This document shows positions 17,142-26,630 of a DNA stretch of 35,853 bases, in pieces (the stretch's first letter is position 1; the number at the start of each line of letters is the position of its first letter). The translations under genes were made by a program, and so were the position numbers. The notes under the pieces are model-generated. The model did no database searches, was not told the DNA's origin, and saw nothing but the letters and a program-made list of their open reading frames with translations. Source of the DNA: Zwartia panacis. Lineage in GTDB: Bacteria > Pseudomonadota > Gammaproteobacteria > Burkholderiales > Burkholderiaceae_B. The DNA is taken from positions 1 to 35,853 of the forward strand of contig NZ_JAUHHF010000016.1 of the NCBI RefSeq assembly GCF_030410395.1, given 5' to 3'.

Positions 17142-19133
17142 TTACTTTAGCGCACGATCCAGACTTGCAGCAAAACGAGTGGCATCTTGGAAGCCCACGA
17201 CTCTCACGTCTTTTCTCTCTTGGCCGCCTGGCCTGAAAAAAATAATTCCAGGCGGTCCGAATAGGCGGAATTTTTTCATCAGGGCGCGATCGTCAGCATT
17301 ATTTGCGGTGACGTCCACCTGCAACAACAGCATTTGACTCATGCGTTGCACGACGCGCGGATCGACAAAGGTGAAAGCCTCCATTTCTTTGCATGACACA
17401 CACCAGTCAGCATAAAAGTCCAGCATCACAGGGCGTGTCGACTGCTCAAGTAAGCGCTCAAGCTCTGCAACCGTTTTGACACGCTGAAAACTTGGATGCG
17501 CGCTCGAAGCTGGAGAACCAAGCAATTGTTTTTTCACCGATGAAGTCGCGACTGCAACGCCTTCGGCTTGCCCCAAGGATGGCGAGGAATTCACAAGACT
17601 GCTCTGGACACTTTGTACGTTCTGTGGCGCAGCCGAAGAATTGCTCATGATCGAAAGATGATTCAAAGGCTGTAGTAATGATCGACCACCGCTTGCCACA
17701 CCAAGAATCCACACCGTACTTAAAACGATTAATAACAAACCCAAGGTTTTGCGGCACACTGCACCTAACCCTGCTTCGTTCGTGAGCGGATCGAAAGGAC
17801 GCAGCAAAACAGCTGCAAACATCGCGAACACCGCCCAGCCTAGTATCTGAAGCCACGTGGGCAAAAGCGGCGTCACCATCCACCATGCCGTCGCGAGCAG
17901 TAACAGTCCAAAAAACTGTTTCACACCTTCCATCCATGATCCCGCTCTCGGCATAAGCTTGCCAGCTGATGCGCCCATCAATAGCAGCGGCCCCCCCATT
18001 CCCCAGGCCATGGCAAACAAAGCGGAGCCACCTAACCAAACATCCCCTGTCTGAGAGATGTAGAGCAGTGCACCCGCCAGGGGTGCAGCGACACACGGTC
18101 CAACAATCAATGCGGACACAGCGCCCATGAGGATCGCCGCACTCATTTTTCCGCCAAGGATATGAGAATTTTTTGCCATCAGTCGCGACTGGATCACAGA
18201 AGGCATTTGCAATGTATACACATCGAACATCGCAAGCGCGAGAACCGCGAGCAGGAGCGCAAAAAATCCGAGCACCCAGGGTGTTTGAAGCCAAGCCGCG
18301 AGCCCCGCACCGCTCAAGCCCGCCGCGATGCCAAGTGCCGTATACACAACCGACATACCTGCGACATAACCCAGTGCAAGCGCAAAGCCTCTTGCTTTGG
18401 ACACATGCTGCTGCTCGCCCACCAACAGCACCGAAAGTATCGGCAGCATCGGTAGCACACAAGGTGTCAGCGCAAGCAATAGCCCGAGCACAAAGAACAA
18501 CAGCACAATTTCAATCGCACCGGTGGAAGACAATAGATCAGCAAGTCCCACATCACTGCCACCAAAGAGCAGCTCAGACCATTGACCCTGTTGAAGCCGT
18601 TCAAAAAAACTCAATGTCATCACCGTCGACTCAACCAAATAACCGATCGTCTGTGGAGTGGCCTGCATCTTGACAATGAAGTCCATGGGCGGGTAACAAA
18701 TTCCTGCCTCTGCACAACCTTGCCCCGTGATGGTCAATAGGAAAGGTGATTGCTGTACGCCATCAGGCCAAGCAGAAATTGGCAGCGTAATCACGGCTTC
18801 TTTGAAAAACAACTCCATCTGTCGGTCAAAGGTAGGATCGTGCTTAACCTTTCCAACGGGAAACTTTGCCTCGCCGAGTTTGACTACATCGGTATCTAAT
18901 TTGAAAGCGAATTGCTCTCGGTACATGTAGTAACCGTTCGCGATGTTGAAGCGCAATCGCACATGACTTGCGTCAGCCATTTCTGCCTGAAGAATGAATG
19001 CTTTTTCAGGATCAAGGAAATTTTCTTGATTGGCACGTGTCGTCGATGCGAAGAACGCAACGACGAGCGTGGCTAAAAACAAAGTCAGGCGCAACATCGC
19101 CTGAAAACTGGAAATAGATTGAACTGTACTCAT
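17142..19133 (-). CDS. dsbD: Thiol:disulfide interchange protein DsbD
   Basis: Inner-membrane reductant conduit that passes electrons from cytosolic thioredoxin to periplasmic DsbC and cytochrome c maturation thiols. Signal peptide (~1–34), then the alpha domain with Cys140 and Cys146 (GQGCAEAGICYPP). The eight-segment beta domain carries Cys225 (TPCVLPMLPI) and Cys347 (VGPCVAAP). A Ser/Ala-rich linker (~490–545) leads to the thioredoxin-like gamma domain with WCVSCK (Cys578, Cys581). All six redox cysteines are present. It is 663 aa and its ATG overlaps the cutA stop by 4 bp. Proximity to ResB/CcsB and cytochrome c4 fits a role in keeping CxxCH reduced. Confidence 0.96.
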   Translation of the reverse strand: MSTVQSISSFQAMLRLTLFLATLVVAFFASTTRANQENFLDPEKAFILQAEMADASHVRLRFNIANGYYMYREQFAFKLDTDVVKLGEAKFPVGKVKHDPTFDRQMELFFKEAVITLPISAWPDGVQQSPFLLTITGQGCAEAGICYPPMDFIVKMQATPQTIGYLVESTVMTLSFFERLQQGQWSELLFGGSDVGLADLLSSTGAIEIVLLFFVLGLLLALTPCVLPMLPILSVLLVGEQQHVSKARGFALALGYVAGMSVVYTALGIAAGLSGAGLAAWLQTPWVLGFFALLLAVLALAMFDVYTLQMPSVIQSRLMAKNSHILGGKMSAAILMGAVSALIVGPCVAAPLAGALLYISQTGDVWLGGSALFAMAWGMGGPLLLMGASAGKLMPRAGSWMEGVKQFFGLLLLATAWWMVTPLLPTWLQILGWAVFAMFAAVLLRPFDPLTNEAGLGAVCRKTLGLLLIVLSTVWILGVASGGRSLLQPLNHLSIMSNSSAAPQNVQSVQSSLVNSSPSLGQAEGVAVATSSVKKQLLGSPASSAHPSFQRVKTVAELERLLEQSTRPVMLDFYADWCVSCKEMEAFTFVDPRVVQRMSQMLLLQVDVTANNADDRALMKKFRLFGPPGIIFFRPGGQERKDVRVVGFQDATRFAASLDRALK

Positions 19134-19525
19134 GGCTTCGTACCACTTTCGTTCGTATCGTTGGTTTTCTGAATGCTTGTATCCGTACCGCTTATGCTTA
19201 TGCCGCTCGTCAGACTCCTGACCCAGTCAAGATAGGGGCCATAGCCACCCAAGGTCGGCATGACAAGGGCTTCGGGTATGTCATAGGGATGAAGCGCCAC
19301 CAAACGCTCGATCATTGCATGTTGCTTGTCGCAGGTGGTTTTAATTATCATGGGGATTTCCTCAGCCCCTTCGACTTCCCCTTTCCACCCATAGATCGAC
19401 AACATGGGTGTACCAATATTGACACACGCCGCGAGCTGTTCTTCGATCAATAGGTGCGCGATACGTTTAGCCAGTAAAAGATCTGGCACGTTCGTCATGA
19501 CCACCACGATTGCTTGCTCAGGCAT
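19130..19525 (-). CDS. cutA: Divalent-cation tolerance protein CutA
   Basis: Small trimeric PII-like protein found next to dsbD in many proteobacteria; linked to copper tolerance, with the molecular role still debated. Core motifs: LAACVNIGTPMLSIYGWKGEVE (over two strands), MIIKTT and HPYDIPEALVMPTLGG. The core ends near residue 108; a Ser/Thr/Asn/Gly-rich tail of about 23 residues makes it 131 aa, longer than the usual 105–115. The tail's last codons overlap dsbD. It is the first gene of cutA–dsbD–MFS and follows the terminator of the ribosomal superoperon. Confidence 0.92.
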   Translation of the reverse strand: MPEQAIVVVMTNVPDLLLAKRIAHLLIEEQLAACVNIGTPMLSIYGWKGEVEGAEEIPMIIKTTCDKQHAMIERLVALHPYDIPEALVMPTLGGYGPYLDWVRSLTSGISISGTDTSIQKTNDTNESGTKP

Positions 19526-19593
19526 GTTGACTCATCTTTAAGCTGTATGCCTACGATTGTATCGACATCCAGATTCGCAAACATCCAGAGAAC

Positions 19594-19624
19594 ACAAAAA
19601 AGCCCCGGATTAACCGAGGCTTTT
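19594..19624 (-). terminator. Terminator of the ribosomal superoperon (after rplQ)
   Basis: On the minus strand AAAAGCCTCGG / CCGGGGCTTTT forms an 11-bp stem with one mismatch around a TTAAT loop, ending in a run of six T (19601–19596). It lies about 40 nt beyond the rplQ stop and 70 nt before the cutA start. Confidence 0.88.
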
Positions 19625-19634
19625 AAGATAAAGC

Positions 19635-19651
19635 ATTAGTCACTGACTAAT
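19635..19651. repeat. 17-bp palindrome between rplQ and its terminator
   Basis: ATTAGTCA–C–TGACTAAT: 8-bp perfect arms around one central base, 14 nt after the rplQ stop. As RNA it would form a short stem with a 5-nt loop; as DNA it looks like a dyad operator. Function unknown. Confidence 0.6.
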
Positions 19652-19665
19652 ACTGGGCATTGACC

Positions 19666-20061
19666 TTACTCAGCTGCTGAGTCCGCTGCGGCTTCTTCAA
19701 CCACTGGACGATCCACCAGCTCCATGAACGCCATGGGTGCATTATCGCCTTGGCGATAGCCCATCTTCAGAATACGGGTATAACCGCCGTTACGAGCGGC
19801 ATAACGTGGGCCGATTTCAGCAAACAACTTCACCACGAGTTCACGGTCACGCAAACGGGCGAAAGCCAAACGCTTGTTCGCCAGAGTGGGAGTTTTACCC
19901 ATTGTGATCAAAGGCTCAACGATACGACGCAGTTCTTTTGCTTTAGGCAAAGTGGTCTTAATCGCTTCGTGTGTCAGCAAGGCAACTGCCATGTTGCGAA
20001 ACATCGCAAGACGGTGGCTGCTTGTACGATTGAGCTTACGTAATCCATTACCGTGACGCAT
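19666..20061 (-). CDS. rplQ: 50S ribosomal protein L17
   Basis: Large-subunit protein that lies near the exit tunnel and contacts 23S rRNA. The N-terminus [20 protein letters not shown] is the family signature, followed by [19 protein letters not shown] and [20 protein letters not shown]. It is 131 aa, slightly longer than in enterics owing to an acidic/Ala-rich tail ([12 protein letters not shown]). It is the last gene of the alpha operon. The 193-bp gap separating it from rpoA is unusually long and carries hairpins and a promoter-like element. Confidence 0.97.
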   Translation of the reverse strand: MRHGNGLRKLNRTSSHRLAMFRNMAVALLTHEAIKTTLPKAKELRRIVEPLITMGKTPTLANKRLAFARLRDRELVVKLFAEIGPRYAARNGGYTRILKMGYRQGDNAPMAFMELVDRPVVEEAAADSAAE

Positions 20062-20180
20062 GATACTTTCCTTATTGAATCTATGATGAGCAAAAGCGCT
20101 CTGAATTCAGCTCTTCGATCAGCAAACATATGCTGCGGGCCGATTTGTATTGCTGTACTACATCTGCAACAAAGCCTTAC

Positions 20181-20189
20181 ATTTTAGCA
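20181..20189 (-). promoter_or_regulatory. Possible extended -10 promoter for rplQ
   Basis: On the minus strand TGCTAAAAT matches an extended -10 (TGn plus a 5/6 hexamer) just after the rpoA–rplQ hairpin. No good -35 is visible. It would give a ~110-nt leader to rplQ. Tentative. Confidence 0.3.
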
Positions 20190-20192
20190 CTG

Positions 20193-20248
20193 ACAAGAAC
20201 CTTGGAGACCTTGTCTCTTTTGGTTCTTGTTTCAAGCAGCTGAACCAA
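20193..20248 (-). promoter_or_regulatory. Mutually exclusive hairpins between rpoA and rplQ
   Basis: On the minus-strand transcript, segment A TTGGTTC (20248–20242) can pair with B GAACCAA (20226–20220). B's GAACC also lies in ACAAGAACC (20230–20222), which pairs perfectly with C GGTTCTTGT (20201–20193). The A–B and B–C helices share bases and exclude each other. Inside B–C sits a second stem GAGAC/GTCTC. No U-tract follows, so a classical terminator is unlikely; RNase III processing or an attenuation-type switch is possible. Confidence 0.6.
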
Positions 20249-20254
20249 ATGTCC

Positions 20255-21238
20255 TTATGGACGCTCGAGTCCCATCGGTGGCCAGTTTTCCAGCTTCATG
20301 CCTAGTGTCAAGCCGCGTGCAGCCAACACTTCCTTGATCTCATTGAGTGACTTGCGACCCAGATTAGGCGTCTTGAGCAACTCGTTTTCGGTGCACTGGA
20401 TCAGATCACCGATGTAATAAATATTTTCGGCCTTGAGGCAGTTCGCTGAACGAACAGTCAATTCAAGATCATCGACTGGGCGCAAGAGCACTGGATCAAT
20501 CTGTGGTGCGCCACGGCTTGGTGCTTCGTAGGAATCACCAGCGCCTTCGAGAGCTGCGAAAACAGAAATTTGATCCATCAGAATGCGTGCAGACTGACGC
20601 ACAGCTTCTTCGGGGCTGATCACACCATTTGTTTCGACATCCAGAACAAGCTTGTCGAGGTCGGTGCGCTGCTCAACGCGAGCGTTTTCCACAGCGTAGC
20701 TGACGCGACGTACTGGACTAAAAGAAGCATCCAGCACAATACGACCGATCGTGTGTGCACGGTCATCAATCAATGCACGCACATTACCTGGAACATAGCC
20801 ACGGCCTTTTTCAACCTTGATTTGCATTTCAAGTTTGCCGGAATCAGTCAGCGTAGCGATCACCTGTGATGGATTCACAATCTCAACATCATGGGGGAGC
20901 TCAATGTCCGAAGCCAAAACTGGACCTGCACCTTGCTTGCGCAAAGTCAGCGTCACATCGTCGCGGCTGTGCAGCTTGAACACTACACCTTTCAGGTTCA
21001 ACAAAATATCTACAACGTCTTCACGCACACCTGGGATCGTTGAGTACTCATGCACGACGCCTGTGATCTGAACCTCGGTTGGTGCGTAACCAGACATCGA
21101 AGAAAGCAAAATACGGCGCAGCGCGTTTCCAAGCGTATGGCCGTAGCCGCGCTCGAAAGGCTCCATAATGATCTTGGCATGATTTGGGCCGACTGGTTCG
21201 ACTTCGATCGAACGTGGCTTGAGAAAACCTTGTGACAT
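20255..21238 (-). CDS. rpoA: DNA-directed RNA polymerase alpha subunit
   Basis: Assembly platform of RNA polymerase and contact for activators and UP elements. The N-terminal dimerisation domain (~1–230) shows [21 protein letters not shown] and GYVPGN. A flexible linker leads to the C-terminal domain with [20 protein letters not shown] and the [19 protein letters not shown]-binding helix. At 327 aa it is full length. It follows rpsD in the alpha operon; both flanking gaps (136 and 193 bp) hold strong inverted repeats, which suggests that its mRNA level is set separately from the ribosomal proteins. Confidence 0.98.
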   Translation of the reverse strand: MSQGFLKPRSIEVEPVGPNHAKIIMEPFERGYGHTLGNALRRILLSSMSGYAPTEVQITGVVHEYSTIPGVREDVVDILLNLKGVVFKLHSRDDVTLTLRKQGAGPVLASDIELPHDVEIVNPSQVIATLTDSGKLEMQIKVEKGRGYVPGNVRALIDDRAHTIGRIVLDASFSPVRRVSYAVENARVEQRTDLDKLVLDVETNGVISPEEAVRQSARILMDQISVFAALEGAGDSYEAPSRGAPQIDPVLLRPVDDLELTVRSANCLKAENIYYIGDLIQCTENELLKTPNLGRKSLNEIKEVLAARGLTLGMKLENWPPMGLERP

Positions 21239-21330
21239 TGCGATGGTCCTTTTTCAATACCCTCGGCTCGTTACACCGATAAGGCTGATGGATAAGACTG
21301 ACAGGGAAAGCAAATTACTAAAAATAGATA

Positions 21331-21360
21331 TGGCGTATGCGGCAAAAGCTGCATACGCCA
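21331..21360 (-). promoter_or_regulatory. Strong hairpin between rpsD and rpoA
   Basis: Perfect 10-bp arms TGGCGTATGC / GCATACGCCA around GGCAAAAGCT, in which GC/GC pairs further. On the minus strand it begins 15 nt after the rpsD stop and is followed by ATATCTATTTTTAG, a broken U-rich stretch. It could be a partial terminator, an RNase-protecting stem or a processing site that sets the rpsD to rpoA ratio. Confidence 0.7.
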
Positions 21361-21374
21361 CTTAAAGCGAGCGA

Positions 21375-21998
21375 TTAGCGTGAATACAATTCAACGACCA
21401 TCGATTCGTTGATGTCGCGAGCGACATCAGCACGATCTGGAACCTGTTTGAACGTTCCAACAAGCTTAGCGGTGTCGACTTCGACCCACTGTGGGAAGCC
21501 ATTGCCAGAAGCCAGATCCACAGCTTCGCGAATACGCGCTTGTGATTTTGACTTTTCGCGGATAGCGACCACGTCACCAGACTTGATCAACATCGAAGGA
21601 ATATCAGCTGTACGACCATTCAACTCAATCGCACGATGCGACACGAGTTGACGAGCTTCGGCGCGAGTTGAGCCAAAACCCATACGGTAAACGACGTTGT
21701 CGAGACGCGACTCAAGCAACTGGATCAACTGCTCGCCAGTATTGCCTTTGCGACGCTCAGCTTCTGCAAAGTACTTGCGGAACTGTTTTTCCATAATGCC
21801 ATACATGCGCTTAAGCTTTTGCTTCTCGCGCAGCTGTAAACCGTAGTCTGATGTACGGGCACCTGAGGTGCGACCGTGCTGACCAGGCTTGGAATCAAGC
21901 TTACACTTTGACTCGAGAGAGCGACGTGCGCTCTTTAAGAAAAGATCAATGCCCTCGCGACGCGAGAGTTTGCATTTGGGACCGGTATAACGTGCCAT
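21375..21998 (-). CDS. rpsD: 30S ribosomal protein S4
   Basis: Primary 16S rRNA-binding protein at the 5' domain; in enterics it also represses the alpha operon. The 207-aa product starts [16 protein letters not shown] and carries the S4 RNA-binding domain ([24 protein letters not shown] in two parts, then [19 protein letters not shown]). The zinc cysteines found in some S4 proteins are absent except Cys9. It lies 11 bp after rpsK. The frame ends MVVELYSR as usual. Confidence 0.98.
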   Translation of the reverse strand: MARYTGPKCKLSRREGIDLFLKSARRSLESKCKLDSKPGQHGRTSGARTSDYGLQLREKQKLKRMYGIMEKQFRKYFAEAERRKGNTGEQLIQLLESRLDNVVYRMGFGSTRAEARQLVSHRAIELNGRTADIPSMLIKSGDVVAIREKSKSQARIREAVDLASGNGFPQWVEVDTAKLVGTFKQVPDRADVARDINESMVVELYSR

Positions 21999-22009
21999 GT
22001 GGGTTCCCC

Positions 22010-22411
22010 TTAGATACGACGACGCTTAGGTGGGCGGCAACCGTTGTGCGGTACGGGTGTGATGTCAGCAATGCTCGAGATCTTGATACCCAACGCGTTC
22101 AACGCACGCACAGAAGATTCGCGACCTGGACCTGGGCCCTTGATACGAACTTCAAGTGTCTTGATGCCATACTCAATAGCCACCTTGCCAGCTGTTTCGG
22201 CAGCAACCTGTGCGGCGAACGGCGTGGACTTACGTGAGCCCTTGAAACCTGCACCACCAGAAGTTGCCCATGACAGAGCATTGCCCTGACGATCGGTAAT
22301 GGTGATGATTGTGTTGTTGAAAGATGCGTGGACGTGCGCAATGCCGTCCGACACATTCTTTTTAACCTTTTTGCGTACGCGAGTTGCGCCGCCGGCAGAA
22401 GCTTTAGCCAT
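22010..22411 (-). CDS. rpsK: 30S ribosomal protein S11
   Basis: Platform protein of the small subunit near the mRNA exit (Shine-Dalgarno) region. The 133-aa product has the conserved [26 protein letters not shown] and the C-terminal [16 protein letters not shown]; the Asn-Gly in that last motif is the site commonly converted to isoaspartate in S11. Gene order rpsM–rpsK–rpsD–rpoA–rplQ is the standard alpha operon. Spacing to rpsM is 13 bp. Confidence 0.98.
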   Translation of the reverse strand: MAKASAGGATRVRKKVKKNVSDGIAHVHASFNNTIITITDRQGNALSWATSGGAGFKGSRKSTPFAAQVAAETAGKVAIEYGIKTLEVRIKGPGPGRESSVRALNALGIKISSIADITPVPHNGCRPPKRRRI

Positions 22412-22424
22412 CTTCTAATCCTCT

Positions 22425-22790
22425 TTATTTCTTCAGGCTAGCAGCAGCGCGACGCGGTCCCTTGCGGGTGCGAGCGTTGGTGCGAGTGCGTTGACCACGT
22501 ACGGGCAAGCCGCGCTTATGACGCATGCCACGATAGGTTCCCAGATCGATCAATCGCTTGATCGAGAGCTGAACTTCGCGTCGCAGATCGCCTTCAACCG
22601 AAAACACACCTACGTGTTCACGGATGCGCTCGAGTTCTGCGTCGGTGAGATCTTTGACCTTTTTGGACAGAGGCACACCAGCGGCTTCACAAATTTTGCG
22701 AGAGCGAGTGCGACCGATGCCAAAAATGGCGGTCAGGCCGATCTCGGCGTGCTGATGTGGCGGAATGTTGATGCCAGCAATACGGGCCAT
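22425..22790 (-). CDS. rpsM: 30S ribosomal protein S13
   Basis: Head protein of the small subunit that contacts the P-site tRNA and bridges to L5. It is 121 aa and starts [19 protein letters not shown], with a helix-two-turn-helix ([17 protein letters not shown]) and a basic tail [16 protein letters not shown] that reaches the tRNA. It follows rpmJ by 17 bp. Confidence 0.98.
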   Translation of the reverse strand: MARIAGINIPPHQHAEIGLTAIFGIGRTRSRKICEAAGVPLSKKVKDLTDAELERIREHVGVFSVEGDLRREVQLSIKRLIDLGTYRGMRHKRGLPVRGQRTRTNARTRKGPRRAAASLKK

Positions 22791-22807
22791 GACTGTTCCT
22801 TGATGTA

Positions 22808-22921
22808 TTAACCTTGACGCTGCTTATGACGCGGGTCGGTGCAAATAACTCGCACCACGCCGTGACGTTTAATAATCTTGCAGTTGCGGCAAATCCGCTT
22901 AACCGATGCCATTACTTTCAT
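22808..22921 (-). CDS. rpmJ: 50S ribosomal protein L36
   Basis: A 37-aa protein found by translating the gap between infA and rpsM. It reads [17 protein letters not shown] and ends DPRHKQRQG. The zinc ligands Cys11, Cys14, Cys27 and His32 are present, so this is the zinc-binding (C+) form. It binds 23S rRNA near the base of the L7/L12 region. The SecY/infA–rpmJ–rpsM order is conserved. The start has a GGAGTC Shine-Dalgarno-like stretch just upstream. Confidence 0.95.
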   Translation of the reverse strand: MKVMASVKRICRNCKIIKRHGVVRVICTDPRHKQRQG

Positions 22922-22955
22922 GGTTGACTCCTGTTATCTTTCGTAACCCGGCCGC

Positions 22956-23174
22956 TCATTTGGAGCGGAATACGATTCTGGCGCGCGTTAAGTCATAGGG
23001 TGTGAGCTCCACTGTGACTTTATCGCCCGGCAAAATCCGGATGTAATGCATACGCATCTTGCCGGAAATATGACCTAAGACTACATGGCCGTTTTCCAAC
23101 TTGACACGGAATGTTGCGTTAGGGAGATTCTCAAGAATCTCACCTTGCATCTGAATGACGTCGTCCTTTGACAT
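22956..23174 (-). CDS. infA: Translation initiation factor IF-1
   Basis: S1/OB-fold factor of 72 aa that binds the 30S A site during initiation. Conserved sequence includes [40 protein letters not shown] and a terminal [10 protein letters not shown]. It lies 9 bp after secY and 34 bp before rpmJ, a usual betaproteobacterial placement at the spc/alpha junction. Confidence 0.97.
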   Translation of the reverse strand: MSKDDVIQMQGEILENLPNATFRVKLENGHVVLGHISGKMRMHYIRILPGDKVTVELTPYDLTRARIVFRSK

Positions 23175-23183
23175 TGCTCTCGC

Positions 23184-24509
23184 TTATCTCATTGGTATAT
23201 TCGCGCCCTTGAAGTTAGCCTTCTTGAGCAATGAATCGTACTGGTGAGACATCATGTAGGCCTGAACCTGTGCCATGAAGTCCATCGTAACTACAACAAT
23301 AATCAGCAATGAGGTGCCGCCAAAGTAAAACGGTACATTCCAACGCATGACTAAAAACTCTGGTACCAAACACACCACTGTGATGTATAGAGCACCAGCC
23401 AACGTCAACCGCATCAAAATCTTGTCAATAAACTTGGCGGTCTGCTCACCTGGACGAATCCCGGGAACGAAAGCGCCGCTCTTTTTAAGATTATCTGCAG
23501 TTTCACGGCTATTGAAAACAAGAGCTGTATAGAAAAAGCAGAAGAAAATAATTGCGGAAGCGTACAACGTAATGTAAAGCGGTTGACGAGGCGCAAGCGC
23601 CGCAGCCAAATCTCCCAACCACCGCATGCTTTCAGCGCTTGAGAACCAGCTTGCGATTGTTGCCGGGAAAAGAATAATCGATGAGGCGAAAATCGGAGGA
23701 ATCACACCTGCCATGTTGAGCTTCAAAGGCAAATGCGAAGTCTGTCCGCCATACACCTTATTACCAACCTGACGTTTTGCGTAATTCACTGTAATCTTGC
23801 GCTGACCGCGTTCGACCAACACCACGAAGGCGGTCACCAAAACAGCTAAAGCAACAATAAAGAGTGCCGAGAAACCTGACATTGCGTTCGTTCGAACCAA
23901 GTCAAGCAAACCTGCAAGTGCACTAGGCAACCCAGCAACAATACCTGCAAAAATCAATATTGAGATACCGTTACCTAAACCACGCTCGGTAATCTGCTCT
24001 CCCAACCACATCACGAACATCGTGCCCGTTACGAGTGTCACAATTGTTGTGACACGGAACATCATGCCAGGCTCAATCACCAATCCAGGCTGAGATTCAA
24101 GCGCCACTGAAATACCGACTGCTTGTATCAATGCCAATGCGACGGTACCGTAACGTGTGTACTGCGTAATCTTGCGACGGCCTGCTTCGCCGTCTTTTTT
24201 AATTGCTTCGAGCGTAGGAACAACCACTGACATCAACTGCATGATGATCGATGCAGAAATGTAAGGCATGATTCCTAAAGCAAAGATTGAGAATCGCTCG
24301 AGCGCACCACCTGAAAACATGTTGAACAGGCCGAGAATACCGCCCTGATTTTCACGAAACAGATCTGCCAAAGCAACTGGATTAATGCCAGGAACAGGAA
24401 TGTGCGTACCCAGGCGATAAACCACCAGAGCGAGCACCAGGAACACTAGACGGCGTTTGAGATCGCCATATCGTGGGCCTGATTTTCCTGCGGACTGTGC
24501 TGTTGCCAT
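23184..24509 (-). CDS. secY: Protein translocase subunit SecY
   Basis: Channel subunit of the SecYEG translocon in the inner membrane. It is 441 aa with ten predicted transmembrane segments; conserved features include the N-terminal [20 protein letters not shown], the plug-region start around [22 protein letters not shown] (split) and the cytoplasmic loop arginines in [22 protein letters not shown]. It lies between rplO and infA as in most spc operons. Codon use resembles the flanking ribosomal genes. Confidence 0.98.
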   Translation of the reverse strand: MATAQSAGKSGPRYGDLKRRLVFLVLALVVYRLGTHIPVPGINPVALADLFRENQGGILGLFNMFSGGALERFSIFALGIMPYISASIIMQLMSVVVPTLEAIKKDGEAGRRKITQYTRYGTVALALIQAVGISVALESQPGLVIEPGMMFRVTTIVTLVTGTMFVMWLGEQITERGLGNGISILIFAGIVAGLPSALAGLLDLVRTNAMSGFSALFIVALAVLVTAFVVLVERGQRKITVNYAKRQVGNKVYGGQTSHLPLKLNMAGVIPPIFASSIILFPATIASWFSSAESMRWLGDLAAALAPRQPLYITLYASAIIFFCFFYTALVFNSRETADNLKKSGAFVPGIRPGEQTAKFIDKILMRLTLAGALYITVVCLVPEFLVMRWNVPFYFGGTSLLIIVVVTMDFMAQVQAYMMSHQYDSLLKKANFKGANIPMR

Positions 24510-24522
24510 TCTCTAATCCGTC

Positions 24523-24963
24523 TTAAGCAATCGAACCGCCGGCGGCTTCAATCGAAGCACGCGCACCAGCTGTTGCGCCGATACCCTTGAGGGCGACCTT
24601 GCGCGACAATTCGCCAGATTTGAAAACCTTGACGTAACGAACTTGCGTGCCAACAACACCAGCCTGCTTGAGAACTTGCACATCGATTTCTTCGACCGGC
24701 AAGGACTGCAAATCAGACAAACGAACTTGTGCATACAGGTGACCGTCGAGCGTAGAAAAACCACGCTTGGGCAAGCGGCGTTGCAAAGGCATTTGACCGC
24801 CTTCAAAACCAACTTTATGGAAACCACCAGTACGGGACTTTTGGCCTTTATGACCACGTCCGGACGTTTTGCCCAAACCAGAACCAATGCCACGACCCAC
24901 GCGACGCTTTGCGTGTGTTGAGCCTTCGGCTGGCTTGAGAGTATTCAATTGAGTAATCGACAT
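24523..24963 (-). CDS. rplO: 50S ribosomal protein L15
   Basis: Large-subunit assembly protein. The Gly/Arg-rich N-terminus [20 protein letters not shown] and [18 protein letters not shown] is typical, followed by [17 protein letters not shown]. Two ATGs six bases apart are possible (24969 and 24963). AGGA abuts the first but is 6 nt from the second, so 24963 is chosen, giving 146 aa. It follows rpmD closely and precedes secY by 13 bp. Confidence 0.97.
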   Translation of the reverse strand: MSITQLNTLKPAEGSTHAKRRVGRGIGSGLGKTSGRGHKGQKSRTGGFHKVGFEGGQMPLQRRLPKRGFSTLDGHLYAQVRLSDLQSLPVEEIDVQVLKQAGVVGTQVRYVKVFKSGELSRKVALKGIGATAGARASIEAAGGSIA

Positions 24964-24974
24964 CGTCATTCCTT

Positions 24975-25160
24975 TCAGACTTCCGAAACGGTCACGAGAT
25001 AATCAACTTTATTGATCATGCCGCGAACTTCGGGAGTGTCTTTCAGCACTTTGCTGCTATTGACACGACGCAGACCTAAACCGCGCACTGTGTCGCGATG
25101 GTCTTGCTTGGTACCGATGGTCGAACGGACCAGGGTGACTTTGACTTGTTTTTCAGCCAT
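24975..25160 (-). CDS. rpmD: 50S ribosomal protein L30
   Basis: Small protein of 61 aa, starting [18 protein letters not shown] with the motif [22 protein letters not shown]. It binds 23S rRNA on the solvent side. It lies between rpsE (3 bp upstream) and rplO, as in standard spc operons. Confidence 0.97.
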   Translation of the reverse strand: MAEKQVKVTLVRSTIGTKQDHRDTVRGLGLRRVNSSKVLKDTPEVRGMINKVDYLVTVSEV

Positions 25161-25163
25161 GAC

Positions 25164-25682
25164 TTACCCCAAAATCTCTTCGACGGTCTTGCCACGCTTG
25201 GCAGCAACTTCCGAAGGTGTAAGAGAAGCGCGCAAACCGTTAAGCGTGGCGCGAACCATGTTGTATGGATTGCTTGAGCCGAGGCTTTTTGCCACGACGT
25301 TACGCACGCCCATTACATCAAAAATAGCGCGCATGGGTCCACCGGCGATCACGCCAGTACCTTCTGCGGCTGGGGAGATCAGCACTGTCGATGCACCATG
25401 CTTGCCCACAACAGTGTGGTGCAAGGTACCGTTCTTGAGCGCAACTTTGAACAATTCGCGACGCGCCTGTTCCATTGCCTTTTGAACCGCAACTGGCACT
25501 TCACGCGCCTTGCCTTTACCCATACCGACGCGTCCATCACCATCACCGACCACTGTCAGTGCAGCGAAACTCATGGTACGACCGCCTTTAACGACTTTAC
25601 TGACGCGGTTAACCGCGATCATCTTTTCGCGAAGACCGTCATCACGCTCTTCAGGAGCGTTCTTGCGTTGTTCTTTAGCCAT
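25164..25682 (-). CDS. rpsE: 30S ribosomal protein S5
   Basis: Small-subunit protein at the mRNA entry and decoding region that affects fidelity. The 172-aa product has a basic N-terminus, the double-stranded RNA-binding-like domain ([41 protein letters not shown] split) and the C-terminal [21 protein letters not shown] and [15 protein letters not shown]. It lies 15 bp after rplR. Confidence 0.98.
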   Translation of the reverse strand: MAKEQRKNAPEERDDGLREKMIAVNRVSKVVKGGRTMSFAALTVVGDGDGRVGMGKGKAREVPVAVQKAMEQARRELFKVALKNGTLHHTVVGKHGASTVLISPAAEGTGVIAGGPMRAIFDVMGVRNVVAKSLGSSNPYNMVRATLNGLRASLTPSEVAAKRGKTVEEILG

Positions 25683-25697
25683 TTGACTGTTCCTCGC

Positions 25698-26063
25698 TTA
25701 AAACTTCAGGCCGGCTTCACGCGCGGCTTCGGCCAGGGCTTTTACTCGGCCGTGGTAACGGAAACCTGAACGATCGAAAGCAACCAGCTCAATACCAGCA
25801 GCCTTAGCTTTCTCTGCGACACGCTTGCCAATCAAGGTTGCTGCAGCAGCATTGCCGCCACGACCAGATTGACCCGCGAGTTGCTGACGCACTTCTGGTT
25901 CAACGGTCGAAGCCGATACCAGAACACGGTCGCCTTCGGGCGAAATGATGTTTGCATAGATGTGCAGATTCGAGCGGAAAACCTGGAGGCGATTAACTCG
26001 CAACTCGGCGATTTTCTTACGCGTCGGGACTGCACGACGCAAACGGGAAATTTTTTTGTCCAT
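25698..26063 (-). CDS. rplR: 50S ribosomal protein L18
   Basis: Binds 5S rRNA with L5 and forms part of the central protuberance. It is 121 aa: a basic N-terminus [18 protein letters not shown], then [20 protein letters not shown] and a C-terminal [20 protein letters not shown]. It lies 21 bp after rplF. Confidence 0.98.
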   Translation of the reverse strand: MDKKISRLRRAVPTRKKIAELRVNRLQVFRSNLHIYANIISPEGDRVLVSASTVEPEVRQQLAGQSGRGGNAAAATLIGKRVAEKAKAAGIELVAFDRSGFRYHGRVKALAEAAREAGLKF

Positions 26064-26084
26064 GATCTTTCCTTGTTTGCGCGA

Positions 26085-26618
26085 TTATTTCTTCTTGGTT
26101 TCTTTGATGATGACGTGCTCATCAACGTAACGCACACCCTTGCCTTTGTAGGGCTCTGGTGGACGATAAGCGCGGATTTCAGCAGCCACCTGACCAACAA
26201 CCTGTTTATCCGAACCCTTGAGGACGATTTCCGTCTGGGTTGGGCACTCGGCTTTTACACCGGCAGGCATGGGATGGACAACATCATGCGAAAAACCAAG
26301 TTGCAATTTGATCGCGTTACCCTGGACAGCAGCGCGGTAACCCACGCCAACCAGAGTCAACTTACGCTCGAAGCCTTTGCTCACACCGGTCACCATGTTC
26401 GCAACAAGTGCGCGCAGGGTACCAGACATTGCTTTTGCTTCGCGGGAGTCATCGGCAACGATAAACGACAGTTTTCCACCATCTTCGTTGACAATAACGT
26501 TACCAATCAGCGACTGGCTCAATGTGCCGAGAGGACCTTTAACGGTAATCTGATCGGCCTTGATTGTTGCCTCGACGCCTTTTGGCAATTCGACTGGATA
26601 TTTTGCGATACGTGACAT
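26085..26618 (-). CDS. rplF: 50S ribosomal protein L6
   Basis: Large-subunit protein near the factor-binding site. The 177-aa product has the usual two related domains; it starts [19 protein letters not shown] and includes [10 protein letters not shown], the central [19 protein letters not shown] and the C-terminal [16 protein letters not shown]. It ends in a lysine-rich tail. It lies 12 bp after rpsH. Confidence 0.98.
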   Translation of the reverse strand: MSRIAKYPVELPKGVEATIKADQITVKGPLGTLSQSLIGNVIVNEDGGKLSFIVADDSREAKAMSGTLRALVANMVTGVSKGFERKLTLVGVGYRAAVQGNAIKLQLGFSHDVVHPMPAGVKAECPTQTEIVLKGSDKQVVGQVAAEIRAYRPPEPYKGKGVRYVDEHVIIKETKKK

Positions 26619-26630
26619 TCGGTTTTCTCC

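Noticed and set aside
17458-18462. Minus-strand open frame of 334 codons
   Set aside because: It is an alternate frame inside dsbD, whose six redox cysteines and membrane segments are intact; the alternate product is Cys- and Trp-rich with no domain.
25869-26615. Plus-strand open frame of 248 codons across rplF and rplR
   Set aside because: It lies antisense to two conserved ribosomal genes and spans their boundary; it looks like a by-product of codon bias.
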